DNA from: Pricia antarctica
Lineage (GTDB): Bacteria > Bacteroidota > Bacteroidia > Flavobacteriales > Flavobacteriaceae
DNA: 40,121 bases
Assembly (NCBI RefSeq): GCF_900101815.1
Contig: NZ_FNAO01000014.1
Location: forward strand, 1-40,121
Direction: 5' to 3'
Shown: in pieces, positions 8,367 to 17,035 of the stretch
Layout of the letters: the number at the start of each line of letters is the position of its first letter
Position numbering within the stretch: position 1 is the stretch's first letter
Notes under the pieces: model-generated
What the model was told of the DNA's origin: nothing
Databases searched by the model: none
What the model saw: only the letters and a program-made list of their open reading frames with translations
Made by a program: the position numbers and the translations under genes

Positions 8367-10673
8367 ATGATAGCAAAGCTGATTTATGGGGAGAGCTGTC
8401 AAGGAACTTTGAGGTACGTTCTTGGAAAAGAGGGCATGCAAATATTAGGTTACGGAAACGCCTTTTCCCAAAGTATATCGCCAAAGTTTTTTGAAAACGT
8501 ACTGTATTTTCAAGGACAGCGCAATGCTACCAAGAACCGCTATGCGCACATCAGCCTGAACCTTCCCCACGGGGAAAACCTTAATGATAAGACCTTTCTT
8601 AAAATCTCAACAGAATACATGGAAAATATGGGATATGGAGCGCAGCCCTATATCGTCGTAAGGCACAATGATACCGAGCATGAACACGTCCATATCGTAA
8701 CGACCAACGTAACGAATGATGGGAAAGTACTCCCGATTTTCAACAGCCATAGAAGGAGCATGGCGACACGGCAACACCTCGAAAAGAAATACGGTCTGAC
8801 ACCTGCACCATCAGCGAAACAAAAAGAACAACTCCCAGTTCACAGGTTGCCCGAGTTACAATTTGGTATGAATGCAGAAAAAGGGACGCGATATTACGTG
8901 CAGAATGTGCTAAACAGTATTAACCAAAAATACAAAGTACGCAGTTTCGAGGAACTGTCAAGACTGGTCGAGCCATATCACATTGAGGTAAAGACCACCA
9001 AAAACGAATCGGGAAGGGTAGGGGTCAAATACGGTTTGAACAACCAAAAAGGATATCGGACAAATTTCATCAACGGATCCGAGGTACACCGCAATCTAAG
9101 CGGACCGAAACTGCAAAAGGTATTCGATATTCATTCTAAATCGAAACTCCTTCCGATGCACCGGAAACGACTCTTGAAGCAGATAAAAACTACCTATGAC
9201 CTTTTTCAAACCATCCATCCGAATGATCTGGAAGAAGTAGTCAAAGAATATCAGGACATCGACATCAATCTGGACAAAAAGGGAGAGGTTATCGAAGGAT
9301 TTACCATCTATGACAGATCTGGCTATGTTTTTAGGGCAAGGGAACTGAGCAAAAATATCCGAATGCAAAACCGCAAGGATATTTTCGGTAACGGCAACCA
9401 ACCTACACATATCGATACCGAAAGCAAACAGTTCAAACTGGAAATCCAAAAAACGTTAAAAGAGGCATTGACAACATCCTACCTGAAATCCTCGAAACAA
9501 GAGGGACTGCTATCGGAACATATCATGACCAGAAACTTTCGCGATATCGTTCCGAGCTTGATGGCCTCAAAAAGTCATAATTTCTTGGAACGTTACGTCC
9601 CAAGAAATCAAAGGACGGAATTCAGGAAAGCGATAGAAAATACCTTTCCCATGGTCAGGGAGAGATTGTACGAACTTGAGACCAAAAAAGAAAAGGAAAC
9701 CTTGGAAAGCAAATTCAAGCTTATCGGCAAAGTATTGAAAAAAGAGGTTTTCAATGTCGGCACTAAACAGGGGAGTGTTCGTCTTTTGTTCCAATCCTTG
9801 GGGGTAAAGTATATTGACAACCAATTGTCCTTTGCCAAATCGAACAGGCATACCGTTCCCGTTCCCCTAAACAATTTGCCTTTTCCGAAGGAAATGGAAA
9901 AATATGTATCCATGGGATTTGTCCGCCAAAACCATCTGATGCTCGAAATGTTGGCGGAACGGTCTTCCGAAAACAGCCCCAAGCTGACGGCATCGGCTAT
10001 TTTCCTGCCAATGATTTTCCCGAATCTATATGAAAAGATGAATCCCGATTACAAAAAGCAATACGAAAGTGTCGCTTTGGGTTTGTACGTAAAGAACGCG
10101 GAACGCAGGCACTCCAGCTTTGAAAAATCGGCAAAGGACTATATTACCTTGTTCAATGCCAAGGGATTCTATTTTATAAGGGGGGAGGAAGGGTTCAAGG
10201 TCAAATCGATTTATACCGATAATGGTTCAAGTTCTAACCTACCAAAAAGAACAAGTCTATACCTGAATTCGATTCCCGATGTAACTACGGTTTTACGGGA
10301 ACAAAACCCCATCATCGAAAATTTGATTCGAGAGGGCAGAAACGACCTGCAAAACCTATGGGTAGGGCACCTGATGGAAGGAGGGCTATACAATAAGGCA
10401 GCCTTTTTGTTAACCGTAAAAAATATGCGACCGAACCTGCATTTGGAAATAATACAACAACACATGGACAATGGGCTTCGTGAGAGTGTGCAGCTAGCGA
10501 TCAAAAGACAATCTAATTTTGAACAAAGGCGATTGCTAAGAAAAGGCGTCTATGCAATTAGTTCTTTATTGGAGAAAAGAGATAGAAAGACCGCAGAAGT
10601 CTACAACGGTTTCAAGGACGAGCTTACGGATTTCACAAAATTCAAAAAGAAAGGTATGGGGCTTGGATGGTAG
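8367..10673 (+). CDS. mobA: Relaxase / mobilization nuclease (element A)
   Basis: The product has 768 residues. The N-terminal about 250 residues form a MobP-type relaxase domain: a Tyr-containing start (GTLRYVLGKEG) and the metal-binding three-histidine motif HEHVHIV at about residues 105-111. Relaxases nick oriT, stay covalently bound through Tyr and lead the strand to the recipient. The long C-terminal part (about 300-768) is helical and has no enzyme motif that I recognise. The gene follows mobC by 3 bases and ends before a strong terminator. No coupling protein or type IV secretion genes follow, so transfer probably needs a helper element. Confidence 0.9.
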   Translation: MIAKLIYGESCQGTLRYVLGKEGMQILGYGNAFSQSISPKFFENVLYFQGQRNATKNRYAHISLNLPHGENLNDKTFLKISTEYMENMGYGAQPYIVVRHNDTEHEHVHIVTTNVTNDGKVLPIFNSHRRSMATRQHLEKKYGLTPAPSAKQKEQLPVHRLPELQFGMNAEKGTRYYVQNVLNSINQKYKVRSFEELSRLVEPYHIEVKTTKNESGRVGVKYGLNNQKGYRTNFINGSEVHRNLSGPKLQKVFDIHSKSKLLPMHRKRLLKQIKTTYDLFQTIHPNDLEEVVKEYQDIDINLDKKGEVIEGFTIYDRSGYVFRARELSKNIRMQNRKDIFGNGNQPTHIDTESKQFKLEIQKTLKEALTTSYLKSSKQEGLLSEHIMTRNFRDIVPSLMASKSHNFLERYVPRNQRTEFRKAIENTFPMVRERLYELETKKEKETLESKFKLIGKVLKKEVFNVGTKQGSVRLLFQSLGVKYIDNQLSFAKSNRHTVPVPLNNLPFPKEMEKYVSMGFVRQNHLMLEMLAERSSENSPKLTASAIFLPMIFPNLYEKMNPDYKKQYESVALGLYVKNAERRHSSFEKSAKDYITLFNAKGFYFIRGEEGFKVKSIYTDNGSSSNLPKRTSLYLNSIPDVTTVLREQNPIIENLIREGRNDLQNLWVGHLMEGGLYNKAAFLLTVKNMRPNLHLEIIQQHMDNGLRESVQLAIKRQSNFEQRRLLRKGVYAISSLLEKRDRKTAEVYNGFKDELTDFTKFKKKGMGLGW

Positions 10674-10701
10674 ATTCGGACAGTTTTCGGGAATTGGATT
10701 T

Positions 10702-10723
10702 GCGCCCTGACGGGCGCTTTTTT
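10702..10723 (+). terminator. Rho-independent terminator after mobA
   Basis: GCGCCC-tgac-GGGCGC followed by six T, 29 bases after the mobA stop codon. Confidence 0.85.
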
Positions 10724-10803
10724 GTGGATAGGGAGAAAAAAGAAAAAAAGTCTCAAAATTTTGAAACTCTAGATTAAGAAAATTAGACGCTATAATTATG
10801 CTT

Positions 10804-10862
10804 CCTGTTCACTTTATTGAGCTGTTCACGAAAACGTGAACATCAATAAAAACTGAACAGGG
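10804..10862. repeat. 59-bp interrupted palindrome between mobA and integrase A
   Basis: The outer arms CCTGTTCA and TGAACAGG, middle arms TTTATTGA and TCAATAAA, and inner arms TGTTCACG and CGTGAACA (AAAA loop) build one long cruciform with two small internal mismatched joints. TGTTCA occurs twice in each arm orientation. It has no T tract, so it is more likely a protein-binding or recombination/replication site than a terminator. It lies 81 bases beyond the end of the integrase gene. Confidence 0.7.
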
Positions 10863-10942
10863 TATTATTCTTTGAACTATAATAACTATTTTACCGATGT
10901 TCCATCCAATGTTTAGTTATTCATTAGACATTCATGTATCGA

Positions 10943-12166
10943 TCAGAAACCAATTACGTTATCAAGAGCGTCGTCTAAATCTTTATTGATAAAGTTTTGT
11001 TGATAGTCGATGGTCGTTTTGATATCAGAATGGTTGTAAAGCTTCTGTAGGACTTGTAGCGGAATTCTATCTCCTGATATATTCCCAAAGGAATGACGGG
11101 AAACGTGCATTGTGATTTTCTTCGTTATTTCTGCTCTTTCGGCAATTTGCGTTAGATACCTATTCAATCTTTTGTTGGCCGTCTTACTAACCCTTAAAAT
11201 ATCTTTGGGGTTATTGGCAGCTTCTCTTAATTCAGGAAAGATATAATCTGTCTGTGAATTTTTTGTAGGGAGGTATTCATCCAATATTTTTTGAAGCTTA
11301 CCATGTATTTTAAGCGAAAGGTTTTTTTGATTCTTATTCATGGTATAATATATCCGTTCTCCCTGCACGTTTGACCACTTCATTTGAACTACATCGGAAA
11401 CCCGCATTCCGGCTAGATAGAAACTAAATAGAAACACGTTTCGTGTATGGTGTTGTTTTGGGTTGTCGGAAAGGTCTAGGTCTTCAATAATTTTGATTTC
11501 CTCCGAAGTAAGACCGATTTTAATAGATTTTGGAATTCTTATTTTAATCTTTCCGTCGTGGTTACCAAAAGGATAATTGTCTTTGGAGACAAGGCCCTGC
11601 TGTGAGGCTCTGTTGTGCAACGTACGTATGAAAATCAATGTGTTCACGATGCTCCTTTCGCCAACGGAATCTTTCGTGCTTCTTAAATAGGAGATGAAGC
11701 CCCGCAAAAAAAGAGGGGTTATTTCCTGAAAGGTCAATGTTTTTGCCCTTGGATATCCTTTTATCCTATTTAATAAGGGCTGCTCACAATTAATACGGGA
11801 ATACTTTTTGTTTTTTTCAAGCTCGTCAAAATAGGCTTCGGCAAATGCGTAAAACGAATTACTTTCATATTTACCTGAAATGGTCTTTTTGATCTCGGCA
11901 ATTTGTTTTTTTGAATTGACTTCGGACTCTAAATCTAATAACGTTCTATTTATTTCTATAACTTTAGACGATATAAAATTGTTTAAACGAGCTGAGTTCG
12001 GGTGACTTTTTTTTACCTTGCTGGTAACATCATCCCAATACTTTGGTTTAATTTTCTGACCAATATGGATATAAGTTGATTTCCTATTTTTAGTAATACG
12101 AATAGCAATAGTACATTCTCCTGCCTTATTCTCCTTTTTCCAAAGTAGTGCTTTAATCGTTGCCAT
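10943..12166 (-). CDS. int: Tyrosine recombinase / integrase of element A
   Basis: The product has 407 residues and starts MATIKALLWKKENKAGECTI, a common start of Bacteroidota element integrases. The N-terminal arm-binding domain covers about residues 1-95, a SAM-like core-binding domain about 100-205, and the catalytic domain about 215-400. Catalytic residues are visible: Arg in AGMRVSDV, HxxRH in MHVSRHSFGN, His in LYNHSDIKTT and the nucleophile Tyr in TIDYQQNF. The gene lies about 150 bases from the tRNA-Leu 3' fragment and points away from it. It should catalyse integration of element A into that tRNA gene. It is a paralogue of the integrase at 23732-24958. Confidence 0.93.
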   Translation of the reverse strand: MATIKALLWKKENKAGECTIAIRITKNRKSTYIHIGQKIKPKYWDDVTSKVKKSHPNSARLNNFISSKVIEINRTLLDLESEVNSKKQIAEIKKTISGKYESNSFYAFAEAYFDELEKNKKYSRINCEQPLLNRIKGYPRAKTLTFQEITPLFLRGFISYLRSTKDSVGERSIVNTLIFIRTLHNRASQQGLVSKDNYPFGNHDGKIKIRIPKSIKIGLTSEEIKIIEDLDLSDNPKQHHTRNVFLFSFYLAGMRVSDVVQMKWSNVQGERIYYTMNKNQKNLSLKIHGKLQKILDEYLPTKNSQTDYIFPELREAANNPKDILRVSKTANKRLNRYLTQIAERAEITKKITMHVSRHSFGNISGDRIPLQVLQKLYNHSDIKTTIDYQQNFINKDLDDALDNVIGF

Positions 12167-12318
12167 TTGTTCTTTTTTTTAAAGATACAAAAATTGGTAA
12201 AACAATGTTAAAACATTTGATGGTTTTTTATGGCTTTAAATGGTTTTATTTGATTTTTAAAATTTTATAAGTAACTGACAATAAAGTATTTTAGTATTTT
12301 TAGGTACAAATCGGACAA

Positions 12319-12420
12319 AACTTAGGATCTAGTGCCGCAAGGTGTGAGAGTTCGAGTCTCTCCGCCTGTACAAAGGGAAAGCCGACTTTTAGGAGTCGGC
12401 TTTTTTAGTTCTGGGTAACA
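12319..12420 (+). repeat. attR (element A) / attL (element B): att direct repeat: 3' part of tRNA-Leu(UAG) plus terminator (copy 1)
   Basis: The sequence from ACTTAGGATCTAG through GCCGCAAGGTGTGAGAG, TTCGAGTCTCTC and CGCCTGTACA is the anticodon-loop-to-acceptor part of a class II tRNA-Leu with anticodon UAG. The 5' half is absent, so this is a displaced fragment and not a functional gene. The same about 100 bases recur at 25117-25220 in the same orientation. The two copies differ mainly in the length of a T run (6 versus 8) and one nearby base. It marks the junction between elements A and B. Confidence 0.88.
12381..12406 (+). terminator. tRNA terminator carried inside the att repeat
   Basis: GCCGACT-tttagg-AGTCGGC followed by six T, directly after the tRNA 3' end. 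The same hairpin occurs in the second att copy at 25179-25207. Confidence 0.85.
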
Positions 12421-12432
12421 CATGGGTAACAC
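12413..12432 (+). repeat. Terminal 20-mer of element B, left copy
   Basis: GGGTAACACATGGGTAACAC is itself a tandem of GGGTAACAC. An identical 20-mer in the same orientation lies at 24993-25012, just upstream of integrase B. This is a candidate arm-type integrase or excisionase binding site at both ends of the element. Confidence 0.65.
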
Positions 12433-12639
12433 AAATTGATTATTTTTCAGTGGATTTTTAATGATTCTAGTTGATATCATTTGAGGTTAAAATGAATTGG
12501 GACTTTGCTTTTCCTGAGTAAGTAAATAGGTTGTCCCCAAATACTTACCATAACTTACTTGCGCATGGATCCTGTTTCGATTTTATAGTGTTCCGGTAGA
12601 TAAGCGTAAAGTAAAATCGAAATAGGGCGCACACTACTT
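12433..12639. other. Left-end non-coding region of element B with inverted repeat
   Basis: No gene is seen. CCTGTTTCGATTTTA (12571-12585) is matched by TAAAATCGAAATAGG (12612-12626), 14 of 15 bases complementary. The repeat lies just beyond the stop codon of the minus-strand mobilization operon. It may be a terminator-like or transfer-related structure. Confidence 0.45.
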
Positions 12640-13107
12640 TTAATTTGGAACGCTATCTTTTTCTTTGATCCATTTGTGATACGATCGGTAGTGTTCTGGG
12701 TTTTGGTCAAAATATCCCTTAAGATTTGAAATTACCTGCTGTTTTCCTTCGGCAAATGCCCGTTCCCGAATATCGGGTGTTCGGGACACCCTAAAGGCCA
12801 GATAGGCGATGATTAGCAATGAAATGAACCAGATCGAATAATGCAGCCATACCTGTGCTTTGGGAACCGATCTAGCCTTTAATATGTGATTCTGTATGTC
12901 ATAAATTGATTCTTGAACCACTTTACCCTTGTCCTTCTGCATATTTAAATGTTCAAGGAGCATTCTCTCGATTTCTGCAGTATCCGGTCTTATTTTGATG
13001 TTTTCGACATTCTGGGCTAACCTTTCCAATCTATTGATGGACTTATTGAACCCGTCCAACTCATCGCTCAGTAGTTCCATTACTTCATCAAGTTTTTTAT
13101 ATCCCAT
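12640..13107 (-). CDS. Membrane-anchored coiled-coil protein of the mobilization operon
   Basis: The product has 155 residues. Residues 1-90 are heptad-like and charged (MELLSDELDGFNKSINRLERLAQNVENI). One transmembrane helix follows (about 107-124, LHYSIWFISLLIIAYLAF), then a basic tail (AFAEGKQQVISNLKGYF). It is the last gene of the toprim-mobC-mobA operon, 11 bases after the relaxase stop. Similar small membrane proteins follow relaxase genes in Bacteroidota mobilizable elements. The exact role is not established; it may tether the relaxosome to the membrane. Confidence 0.7.
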   Translation of the reverse strand: MGYKKLDEVMELLSDELDGFNKSINRLERLAQNVENIKIRPDTAEIERMLLEHLNMQKDKGKVVQESIYDIQNHILKARSVPKAQVWLHYSIWFISLLIIAYLAFRVSRTPDIRERAFAEGKQQVISNLKGYFDQNPEHYRSYHKWIKEKDSVPN

Positions 13108-13118
13108 AGCTTTCTGTT

Positions 13119-13988
13119 TTAATACCCGATTCCCGTATCGATAGCCCTTTTGATTATTTTTTTGATAATGTTCTTGGCGATGCTTATGGCCAGATTGCCG
13201 CTCATTTCCACGGTTTTCCCTAATAGCTGGACCGACTTGCCTGCCTGTACTGGATTTCCTATACCCCTGTTCCGAGAAAGCAGCGCCATAATCCTCCCTC
13301 CCGACATGGAACGGTGCACCTCGCTTGCCTTGAAATTGTGTCCTTGGTATTGGAACCGGAAGCCCTGCAACTTGTTCGCTTTGTTGATGCTCGGAATAAC
13401 CTCCACGTTCTTTGTTTTCATAATCTTTATGTAATCATCGAGCGTTTTTGGCCTTTCTTTTTCCATTACCTTTTGGTGAATGTTCTTTATTTCCAGACGT
13501 ATTTTTATGGAATCCAGTTCCTTTTCCATTTGTACCTCCCTGACCGTGGTCAGCCCCATTTCCTTGGCCACGTTCTCGGCCGCCAATTGGCTCCGCTTTC
13601 CGATAAAGCTGTCATTATAGGCCTTGCCATCAAATCCTATCCGGTTGACGTATAGATGCACGTGGGTATGTGCCTTGTCCCTGTGGACAAAGGCGACGGC
13701 CTGATGTTCCTTTAACCGCATTTCCTTGATGAACTTTTGGGTCAGTTCCCCTAGCTGTTCCTTGGTCAGGGTCCTGCCATCTTCCCGGGTCGGGCTGAGT
13801 ATAAAGCTCAGGGTATTCTTATGGCATCTTGTATTCTGTTCCTGTATCAGCTTGAACTCCTCGGTTATCTGTTGGGCGTTCTCCCCTGCCAGGTGTTGGC
13901 TAAAGACAGTTTCCGCATCTTTCTCCAGGTCCAGACCGTAATCGATGTTCGTTCCCGTGTTCCCTATTGCCTTTCCCTTGCCTATCAT
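13119..13988 (-). CDS. mobA: Relaxase (element B)
   Basis: The product has 289 residues, which is short for a relaxase and essentially the catalytic domain alone. MIGKGKAIGNTGTNIDYGL is the typical start, and the metal-binding HTHVHLYVN lies at about residues 107-115. The C-terminal RFQYQGHNFKASEVHRSMSGGRI resembles the end of the BmgA/MobB family domain. The start codon overlaps the mobC stop (ATGA). It is a different relaxase lineage from that of element A (289 versus 768 residues, little visible similarity beyond the HxH motif), so the tandem elements do not share a transfer system. Confidence 0.92.
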   Translation of the reverse strand: MIGKGKAIGNTGTNIDYGLDLEKDAETVFSQHLAGENAQQITEEFKLIQEQNTRCHKNTLSFILSPTREDGRTLTKEQLGELTQKFIKEMRLKEHQAVAFVHRDKAHTHVHLYVNRIGFDGKAYNDSFIGKRSQLAAENVAKEMGLTTVREVQMEKELDSIKIRLEIKNIHQKVMEKERPKTLDDYIKIMKTKNVEVIPSINKANKLQGFRFQYQGHNFKASEVHRSMSGGRIMALLSRNRGIGNPVQAGKSVQLLGKTVEMSGNLAISIAKNIIKKIIKRAIDTGIGY

Positions 13989-14290
13989 TTTTTTATGCTC
14001 TTGAAATTATAGAGATGCTGTCGTATTTCGTCAGCCAATTTCTCGACCTCGCTGGCAAGTTTCGGATTATGTCTGTCGAACATATTCCGGATACTGGTAA
14101 AGTTGTTTTTATACTTGACCAACATTTTATAATGGATAAGTTGTTCCACGGTCAAACGTTCTGTGACGGGATTTCCAAAGGCCGAACTACGGCAGTATTC
14201 GGAAAGGGAAATACCGGCCCGTTCCGCCCTTTTCATGAGCAATTTTTTCTCGTAGATGGAACACCTGAATTTGATGTAGGTCCTTTTCAT
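13985..14290 (-). CDS. mobC: MobC-like relaxosome protein (element B)
   Basis: The start is set at MKRTYIKFRCSIYEKKLL, whose ATG overlaps the TGA of the upstream TOPRIM gene. The upstream extension would lie inside that gene. The product is about 101 residues. The N-terminal ribbon-helix-helix region is KFRCSIYEKKLLMKRAERAGISLSEYCRSSA, and the C-terminal NNFTSIRNMFDRHN and VEKLADEIRQHLYNF match MobC/BmgB proteins. It likely binds oriT and helps the relaxase encoded by the overlapping downstream gene. Confidence 0.87.
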   Translation of the reverse strand: MKRTYIKFRCSIYEKKLLMKRAERAGISLSEYCRSSAFGNPVTERLTVEQLIHYKMLVKYKNNFTSIRNMFDRHNPKLASEVEKLADEIRQHLYNFKSIKK

Positions 14291-15282
14291 TTCTTTTCTT
14301 CTTTGCGACCGCCGGGAGTAAAGCAAGTTTGTTTTTGTGGCAACAAAAACACATCTTGCGCCCCCTGCCCAAATCCCTTTTTAGAACTATGTGCCAGCCA
14401 TTCGTTCATATCCTTGTATCCTGAATAAAGTGCCGATCTGTCTTTACAGTTTTTGGAATGTTCTATCAATTTTTGGGTGGTTCGGTTTCCATTTGTATCG
14501 TTGTCCAGATAGAGTCCAACGCTGATATAGCCATCTATTAGGTTCATCGCCTTTTGAACGAATGCCGTGGAGTTCAAAACCAAGAAATCATATTTCGATT
14601 CTAAATTTTCATTGCTATCCAAAATCGATAACAGGTCGAACATCCCTTCGGTAACAACGAGTTTGGTATTGCCGTTTTTTATATGGGTGATGTCCTTCGG
14701 CGAACTGGAATTCTTCATGTATTTGTTGCGTAGTTCCCATCCCCCCGAACCGTTTTTCAGTCCGATGGCGAAATAGCCTTTGTCCTTGAACCGATAATGG
14801 ACTTCCCTGATATATTTTAGGGCAGTTGTCAGTTCAATGTTCCTTGATTTCAGATACCCTTTTAACGCAGGGTGGGTCAATGGTCCTACTTCGGTGATGG
14901 TTATTTTATTCTTGTTCCTTTCTTCCTTCCCATCCTCTTTCTCAAAAACCGGTTGCTGCTGAAAAGAAAAAGAGGTCTGGTCCTGTGCTATCAGTTGTAA
15001 AGCCTCGCTTACCGGACATAGGTTGATCAGGCATATTAGGTCGATTACGTTCCCGCCCTTTCCCGCCCCGTGGTCGTACCATCTATTTAGCCTCTTGGCC
15101 ACCTTGAAAGAGGCTTGGGCCTCGGGCCGGAACGGACTGAGGTACCAAGCTTCTTTCTCCGTTGATTTGGTAGGAAAGTGCCCGAGTTTTGCCAGCGCCC
15201 TTTCGATGGGAAAAGCTCGGGCTCTTTCGCACGATAGCCCCTTTGTTCTTTTTCTTTTCATCAGCCGAATAGTTTTAATCAT
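14287..15282 (-). CDS. TOPRIM-domain primase-like protein
   Basis: The product is 331 residues from the first ATG; a start eight codons later is also possible. Residues about 25-85 match the zinc-finger-like N-terminus of phage/plasmid DnaG-type primases, but without the Cys ligands (WYLSPFRPEAQASFKV, then WYDHGAGKGGNVIDLI). The TOPRIM core is LVVTEGMFDLLSIL (catalytic Glu) and SVGLYLDNDTNGNRTT (Asp-x-Asp), then a DMNEWLA tail. Such proteins prime replication of plasmids and mobile elements. It is translationally coupled to mobC by an ATGA overlap, so replication and transfer genes form one operon. Confidence 0.88.
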   Translation of the reverse strand: MIKTIRLMKRKRTKGLSCERARAFPIERALAKLGHFPTKSTEKEAWYLSPFRPEAQASFKVAKRLNRWYDHGAGKGGNVIDLICLINLCPVSEALQLIAQDQTSFSFQQQPVFEKEDGKEERNKNKITITEVGPLTHPALKGYLKSRNIELTTALKYIREVHYRFKDKGYFAIGLKNGSGGWELRNKYMKNSSSPKDITHIKNGNTKLVVTEGMFDLLSILDSNENLESKYDFLVLNSTAFVQKAMNLIDGYISVGLYLDNDTNGNRTTQKLIEHSKNCKDRSALYSGYKDMNEWLAHSSKKGFGQGAQDVFLLPQKQTCFTPGGRKEEKK

Positions 15283-15340
15283 TTTTTTGATATTTTGATG
15301 AAAACCATTGGAAGACCCTTATTTTATTAGGTTTCTACCG

Positions 15341-15452
15341 CATCGTTCCTTTCATCGGTTTCATCGTTTTCATTTTTTTACTTCTTTTCCTCTCATCGTT
15401 TTATTTTTTGATGAACAAATGATGATATAACGATGACCTCTTTGGCATCGAT
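15341..15452. repeat. Cluster of CATCGTT repeats between primase and helicase genes
   Basis: CATCGTT occurs at 15341-15347, 15362-15368 and 15394-15400, with a variant CATCGGT at 15353 and an inverted copy AACGATG at 15429-15435. A CATCGAT lies near 15446. They sit in the only sizeable gap of the replication/mobilization operon, in an AT-rich stretch. This is typical of iterons at a replication origin or of a regulator binding site. Confidence 0.5.
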
Positions 15453-15468
15453 AGAGAAAGGGAACGGC

Positions 15469-16674
15469 TCAATCGGTCATCGTTTCGTCAAAATTTTCGA
15501 GCAGAAAGGACTTTTCCACGGTAAAATAGCGTCCCTTGGAATCCAATAGCTGCATGGAGCCGTCCTGCCAGATCACCAGTTTTCTATAGCTCAGCGAATT
15601 GTCCCTGTTGTCCAGTTTCCACTCTTTTTTCAGCAACCTTCTGAGCTGTGTCATATCCGTCCTTATCCGCGTCCTGTTGAGCAGCTGCAATGCGTCCCAG
15701 GGGCAAAGGTGTATCTTCTCTATATCGAAATGTTCCATGCCGCCCAGAAGGATGGTGGCGAGTTCCTTTTCCGTACGGTTCCGGTTGCTGCAGACCAGTT
15801 TTATGAGTGCCGCGGTCCTTATCTGTCCGGGGGTGAACCACATCCTGGTCCTGTGCTCCGAGGAGATCTTACGGTCCCTGAGGAAATAGAGGAACGCCGG
15901 TATTTCCGTCTTCAGCATGGTCAGGAAATTGGTATGTTCCTTTTCTATGGTCGGGACCTTCAGTACCCAGAAGCGGGTCTCGTTGCCGTCGATCTTGATG
16001 AAATTATGCTCGTTGTTGCTGCAAAGGATGAACTTGCCGAAGAACTCGACCTCCCTTTTGTCCCTGCCCTTGGCCTCCAGTTTGTTGATGTTGGTCGTAC
16101 TCAGGTATTTGATCCGCTCGGTCAGCTCTTCCCTGTTGAACAGTACCTCCTCGATACAGATCAACAACCTGTTCGCCCAGTCCGCATTGAACTGGCTGGC
16201 GAAGCCGTCGTTGGTCAGATAGGTCATGTTGTTCTCGAATATGGCCCTTAGCCATTTGAGGTAGGTAGTCTTACCGGTGTTCCTTTCCCTTGATACGAGG
16301 CACAGGATGGGCAGTACCTGCACCGGTCTGGTGTAGAGCAGTTGCAGATAGTCCAGCCCAAGCTCGTAATGATCGCCGAAAATATGCCGGACCATGGTGA
16401 GCGAGGTATCGATCTTTCCTTGCCTCGGTTCTGCGGTCAACGGGGAATAGGTGTTATAGAACCCTTTGTACACCTGCCTGTAATCGATATGGCTCGGGAT
16501 ACAGGTAAAGCCGTCGTACTTCGGCACCTTGGCCAAGTAGTCCTTGCCATGGTCGCGGCGGATGGTCTCGATGTTCCAGTGGACCAGGATCTCGTTGAAA
16601 TGTCCCGCTATGGTGGGTGCTTGCACCAGTTTATAATAGGCGGTGCCCACACGTAAATAGGGTATCTTTTTCAT
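15469..16674 (-). CDS. VapE/P4-primase-like SF3 helicase ATPase
   Basis: The product has 401 residues. The ATPase core begins with a Walker A motif in SRERNTGKTTYLKWL (about residues 128-142). LLICIEEVLF looks like Walker B, FILCSNNEHNF like sensor/motif C, and NETRFWVLKVP carries the conserved Arg of this family (virulence-associated E or D5/DUF5906 type). The C-terminal about 120 residues look like a winged-helix region. It probably unwinds the origin for element replication together with the TOPRIM protein. The gene is visibly richer in GC than its neighbours, hinting at a different source. Confidence 0.82.
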   Translation of the reverse strand: MKKIPYLRVGTAYYKLVQAPTIAGHFNEILVHWNIETIRRDHGKDYLAKVPKYDGFTCIPSHIDYRQVYKGFYNTYSPLTAEPRQGKIDTSLTMVRHIFGDHYELGLDYLQLLYTRPVQVLPILCLVSRERNTGKTTYLKWLRAIFENNMTYLTNDGFASQFNADWANRLLICIEEVLFNREELTERIKYLSTTNINKLEAKGRDKREVEFFGKFILCSNNEHNFIKIDGNETRFWVLKVPTIEKEHTNFLTMLKTEIPAFLYFLRDRKISSEHRTRMWFTPGQIRTAALIKLVCSNRNRTEKELATILLGGMEHFDIEKIHLCPWDALQLLNRTRIRTDMTQLRRLLKKEWKLDNRDNSLSYRKLVIWQDGSMQLLDSKGRYFTVEKSFLLENFDETMTD

Positions 16675-16780
16675 AAAAATATTTTTTGTACCAAGGGCAT
16701 TCCCTTGATTTAGGGTTAAACGAACGGTAAATGTGTTTGTGGGTACTTTACTGCCTTGTGTTTGGCATAGAATAGGCTAC

Positions 16781-17035
16781 TTATTCGGCCTCGGTTTCCC
16801 GGATGCATTTCTGTGCGTTCCGGAGCAGCCAACGGACGATCTTCTTCTTTTCGAAGAATATCAGTTTACCATTGGGTTTTGAGTGCGGGATATTCCCCGA
16901 TGAAGTCAGTTTGTACAGATAGCTTCGGGAAATTCCCGTGTAGTAAAAGGTTTCCTCGAAGGTCGGTACCTCCTTATTGGCTATTACCAGTTTTTCAAGC
17001 CGATCAAGTCGTGCAAGGATTAAAAAATTGTCCAT
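16781..17035 (-). CDS. Helix-turn-helix (excisionase/MerR-like) protein
   Basis: The start is set at MDNFLILARLDRLEKLV. The earlier in-frame ATG adds 18 residues without a motif. The product is about 84 residues. The domain (TFEETFYYTGISRSYLYKLTSSGNIPHSKPNGKLIFFEKKKIVRWLL) is a classic DNA-binding HTH_17 fold. In Bacteroidota elements such a gene commonly precedes the replication or primase gene and acts as excisionase or regulator. It is upstream of, and co-directional with, the helicase. Confidence 0.8.
   Translation of the reverse strand: MDNFLILARLDRLEKLVIANKEVPTFEETFYYTGISRSYLYKLTSSGNIPHSKPNGKLIFFEKKKIVRWLLRNAQKCIRETEAE

Larger units (their letters stand above)
1..12406. mobile_element. 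Integrative mobilizable element A (partial, left end outside window)
   Basis: This region ends on the right at a tRNA-Leu 3' fragment. It carries an integrase next to that end plus mobC and mobA, which is the layout of a mobilizable element integrated in the 3' end of a tRNA gene. Cargo would be the lipoprotein genes, an S41 protease and a ParDE module. No second tRNA fragment is visible to the left, so the left boundary, and whether the first genes belong to the element or to the host, cannot be decided from this window. No type IV secretion genes are seen. Confidence 0.55.

Noticed and set aside
12319-12372. Functional tRNA or tmRNA gene
   Set aside because: Only the 3' half of tRNA-Leu is present. 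The variable loop and T arm fit tRNA-Leu, not tmRNA, and no 5' half precedes either copy.
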